From Kriegella sp965368185 (GTDB lineage: Bacteria > Bacteroidota > Bacteroidia > Flavobacteriales > Flavobacteriaceae), in contig CBDULZ010000014.1 of assembly GCA_965368185.1 (NCBI GenBank), forward strand, positions 1 to 64,000: DNA of 64,000 nt, written 5' to 3'. Of the stretch, positions 63,836-64,000 are shown in pieces. A program made the translations under genes and the position numbers. The notes below the pieces were generated by a model. That model was given only the letters and a program-made list of their open reading frames with translations, was not told the origin of the DNA and made no database searches. Every line of letters starts with the position of its first letter. Positions within the stretch are counted from its first letter, which is position 1.

Positions 63836-63854
63836 GGTTCTGTAGGTTAAGTTT

Positions 63855-64000
63855 TTATCGATAAAGGGTAAAATGTCCAACAAACTCGCGTTCATCATCC
63901 TCGCCGTTCAGTTGTATGACATACCAGTAATCGCCCGTCGGCAACGCTGCTTCTTTATAGGTTCCGTCCCATCCTTGATTATCTACCGACACTTGCGAAA
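63855..64000 (-). CDS. C-terminal end of a type IX secreted protein (type B sorting domain), partial
   Basis: Only the last 48 residues are in the window; the gene continues past base 64000. The segment contains WDGTYKEAALPTGDYWYVIQL and ends GHFTLYR before TAA. This is the gliding motility-associated C-terminal (CHU_C, type B) domain that targets proteins to the type IX secretion system. Such domains sit at the end of very large SprB-like surface proteins. The PorP/SprF gene follows its stop by 19 bases, the classic arrangement. Confidence 0.88.
   Translation of the reverse strand, partial: SQVSVDNQGWDGTYKEAALPTGDYWYVIQLNGEDDEREFVGHFTLYR

Noticed and set aside
1..64000. CRISPR array, insertion sequence, prophage or integrative element
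   Set aside because: No regularly spaced repeats, transposase, integrase or phage structural gene was seen, and no direct repeats flank a block of foreign genes.

Overview
The window reads as chromosome of a marine-type member of the Flavobacteriia (Bacteroidota), most likely Flavobacteriaceae. The evidence is a SusC/SusD pair, a PorP/SprF-type protein next to the C-terminal end of a type IX secretion (type B sorting) protein, many signal-peptide lipoproteins, few Shine-Dalgarno sequences, and start regions carrying the Bacteroidota promoter word TAnnTTTG. No transposase, integrase, phage gene, rRNA or CRISPR array is visible. Gene assignments rest on motifs and family resemblance read by eye; no database search was run.

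Layout. 0-8 kb is housekeeping: a CAU tRNA, methylmalonyl-CoA epimerase, rbfA plus an FtsX-like permease, dusB, a stand-alone TonB-dependent receptor and lepA. 8-11 kb holds a Tat-exported sugar isomerase/epimerase-like protein and a DUF4038 (apiosidase-like) glycosidase. 11-16 kb is ion homeostasis: a cation/proton antiporter with a TrkA domain, then a tandem universal stress protein coupled to a SulP anion transporter. 16-24 kb has two lactonase-like proteins with overlapping genes, then an S8 protease, an M1 metallopeptidase, rnpA and an S41 protease.

24-41 kb is an accessory sugar-processing region made of short operons: a purple acid phosphatase-like protein; a beta-helix lipoprotein with SMP-30 lactonase, SDR and VOC genes; a DUF1080 lipoprotein with an alginate-lyase-family enzyme; a GH20-type lipoprotein; a NagX-like acetyltransferase; then PhyH dioxygenase, fructosamine kinase, PQQ/cytochrome c dehydrogenase and Gfo/Idh oxidoreductase. 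An NlpC/P60 lipoprotein and a solitary C5 DNA methyltransferase follow. 43-54 kb holds a lipoprotein mixing FG-GAP and PQQ-like repeats, SusD and SusC, and, divergent from SusC, a giant FG-GAP/ASPIC-UnbV protein translationally coupled to a Tat-exported GH5 enzyme. Together these look like outer-surface capture, hydrolysis and periplasmic oxidation of a carbohydrate or glycoconjugate, but no dedicated regulator (HTCS, AraC, sigma/anti-sigma) is in the window.

54-64 kb returns to a core-like set: an M28 peptidase, a small nuclease-like unknown, a GNAT protein, rpiB, a 607-base AT-rich gap, rnr, a DUF2807 protein, a LysE exporter, tRNA-Cys, folB and a PorP/SprF-type gene with the end of a secreted giant. 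The gap between the divergent rpiB and rnr genes carries repeated TTATTAAC-type words and lies where strand base composition appears to turn over, so it is a candidate replication origin. Other points of interest are a 17-bp palindrome in the SusC/FG-GAP promoter region, possible leaderless transcripts, the inserted cytochrome c domain, and a set of genes resembling 3-keto-glycoside catabolism.
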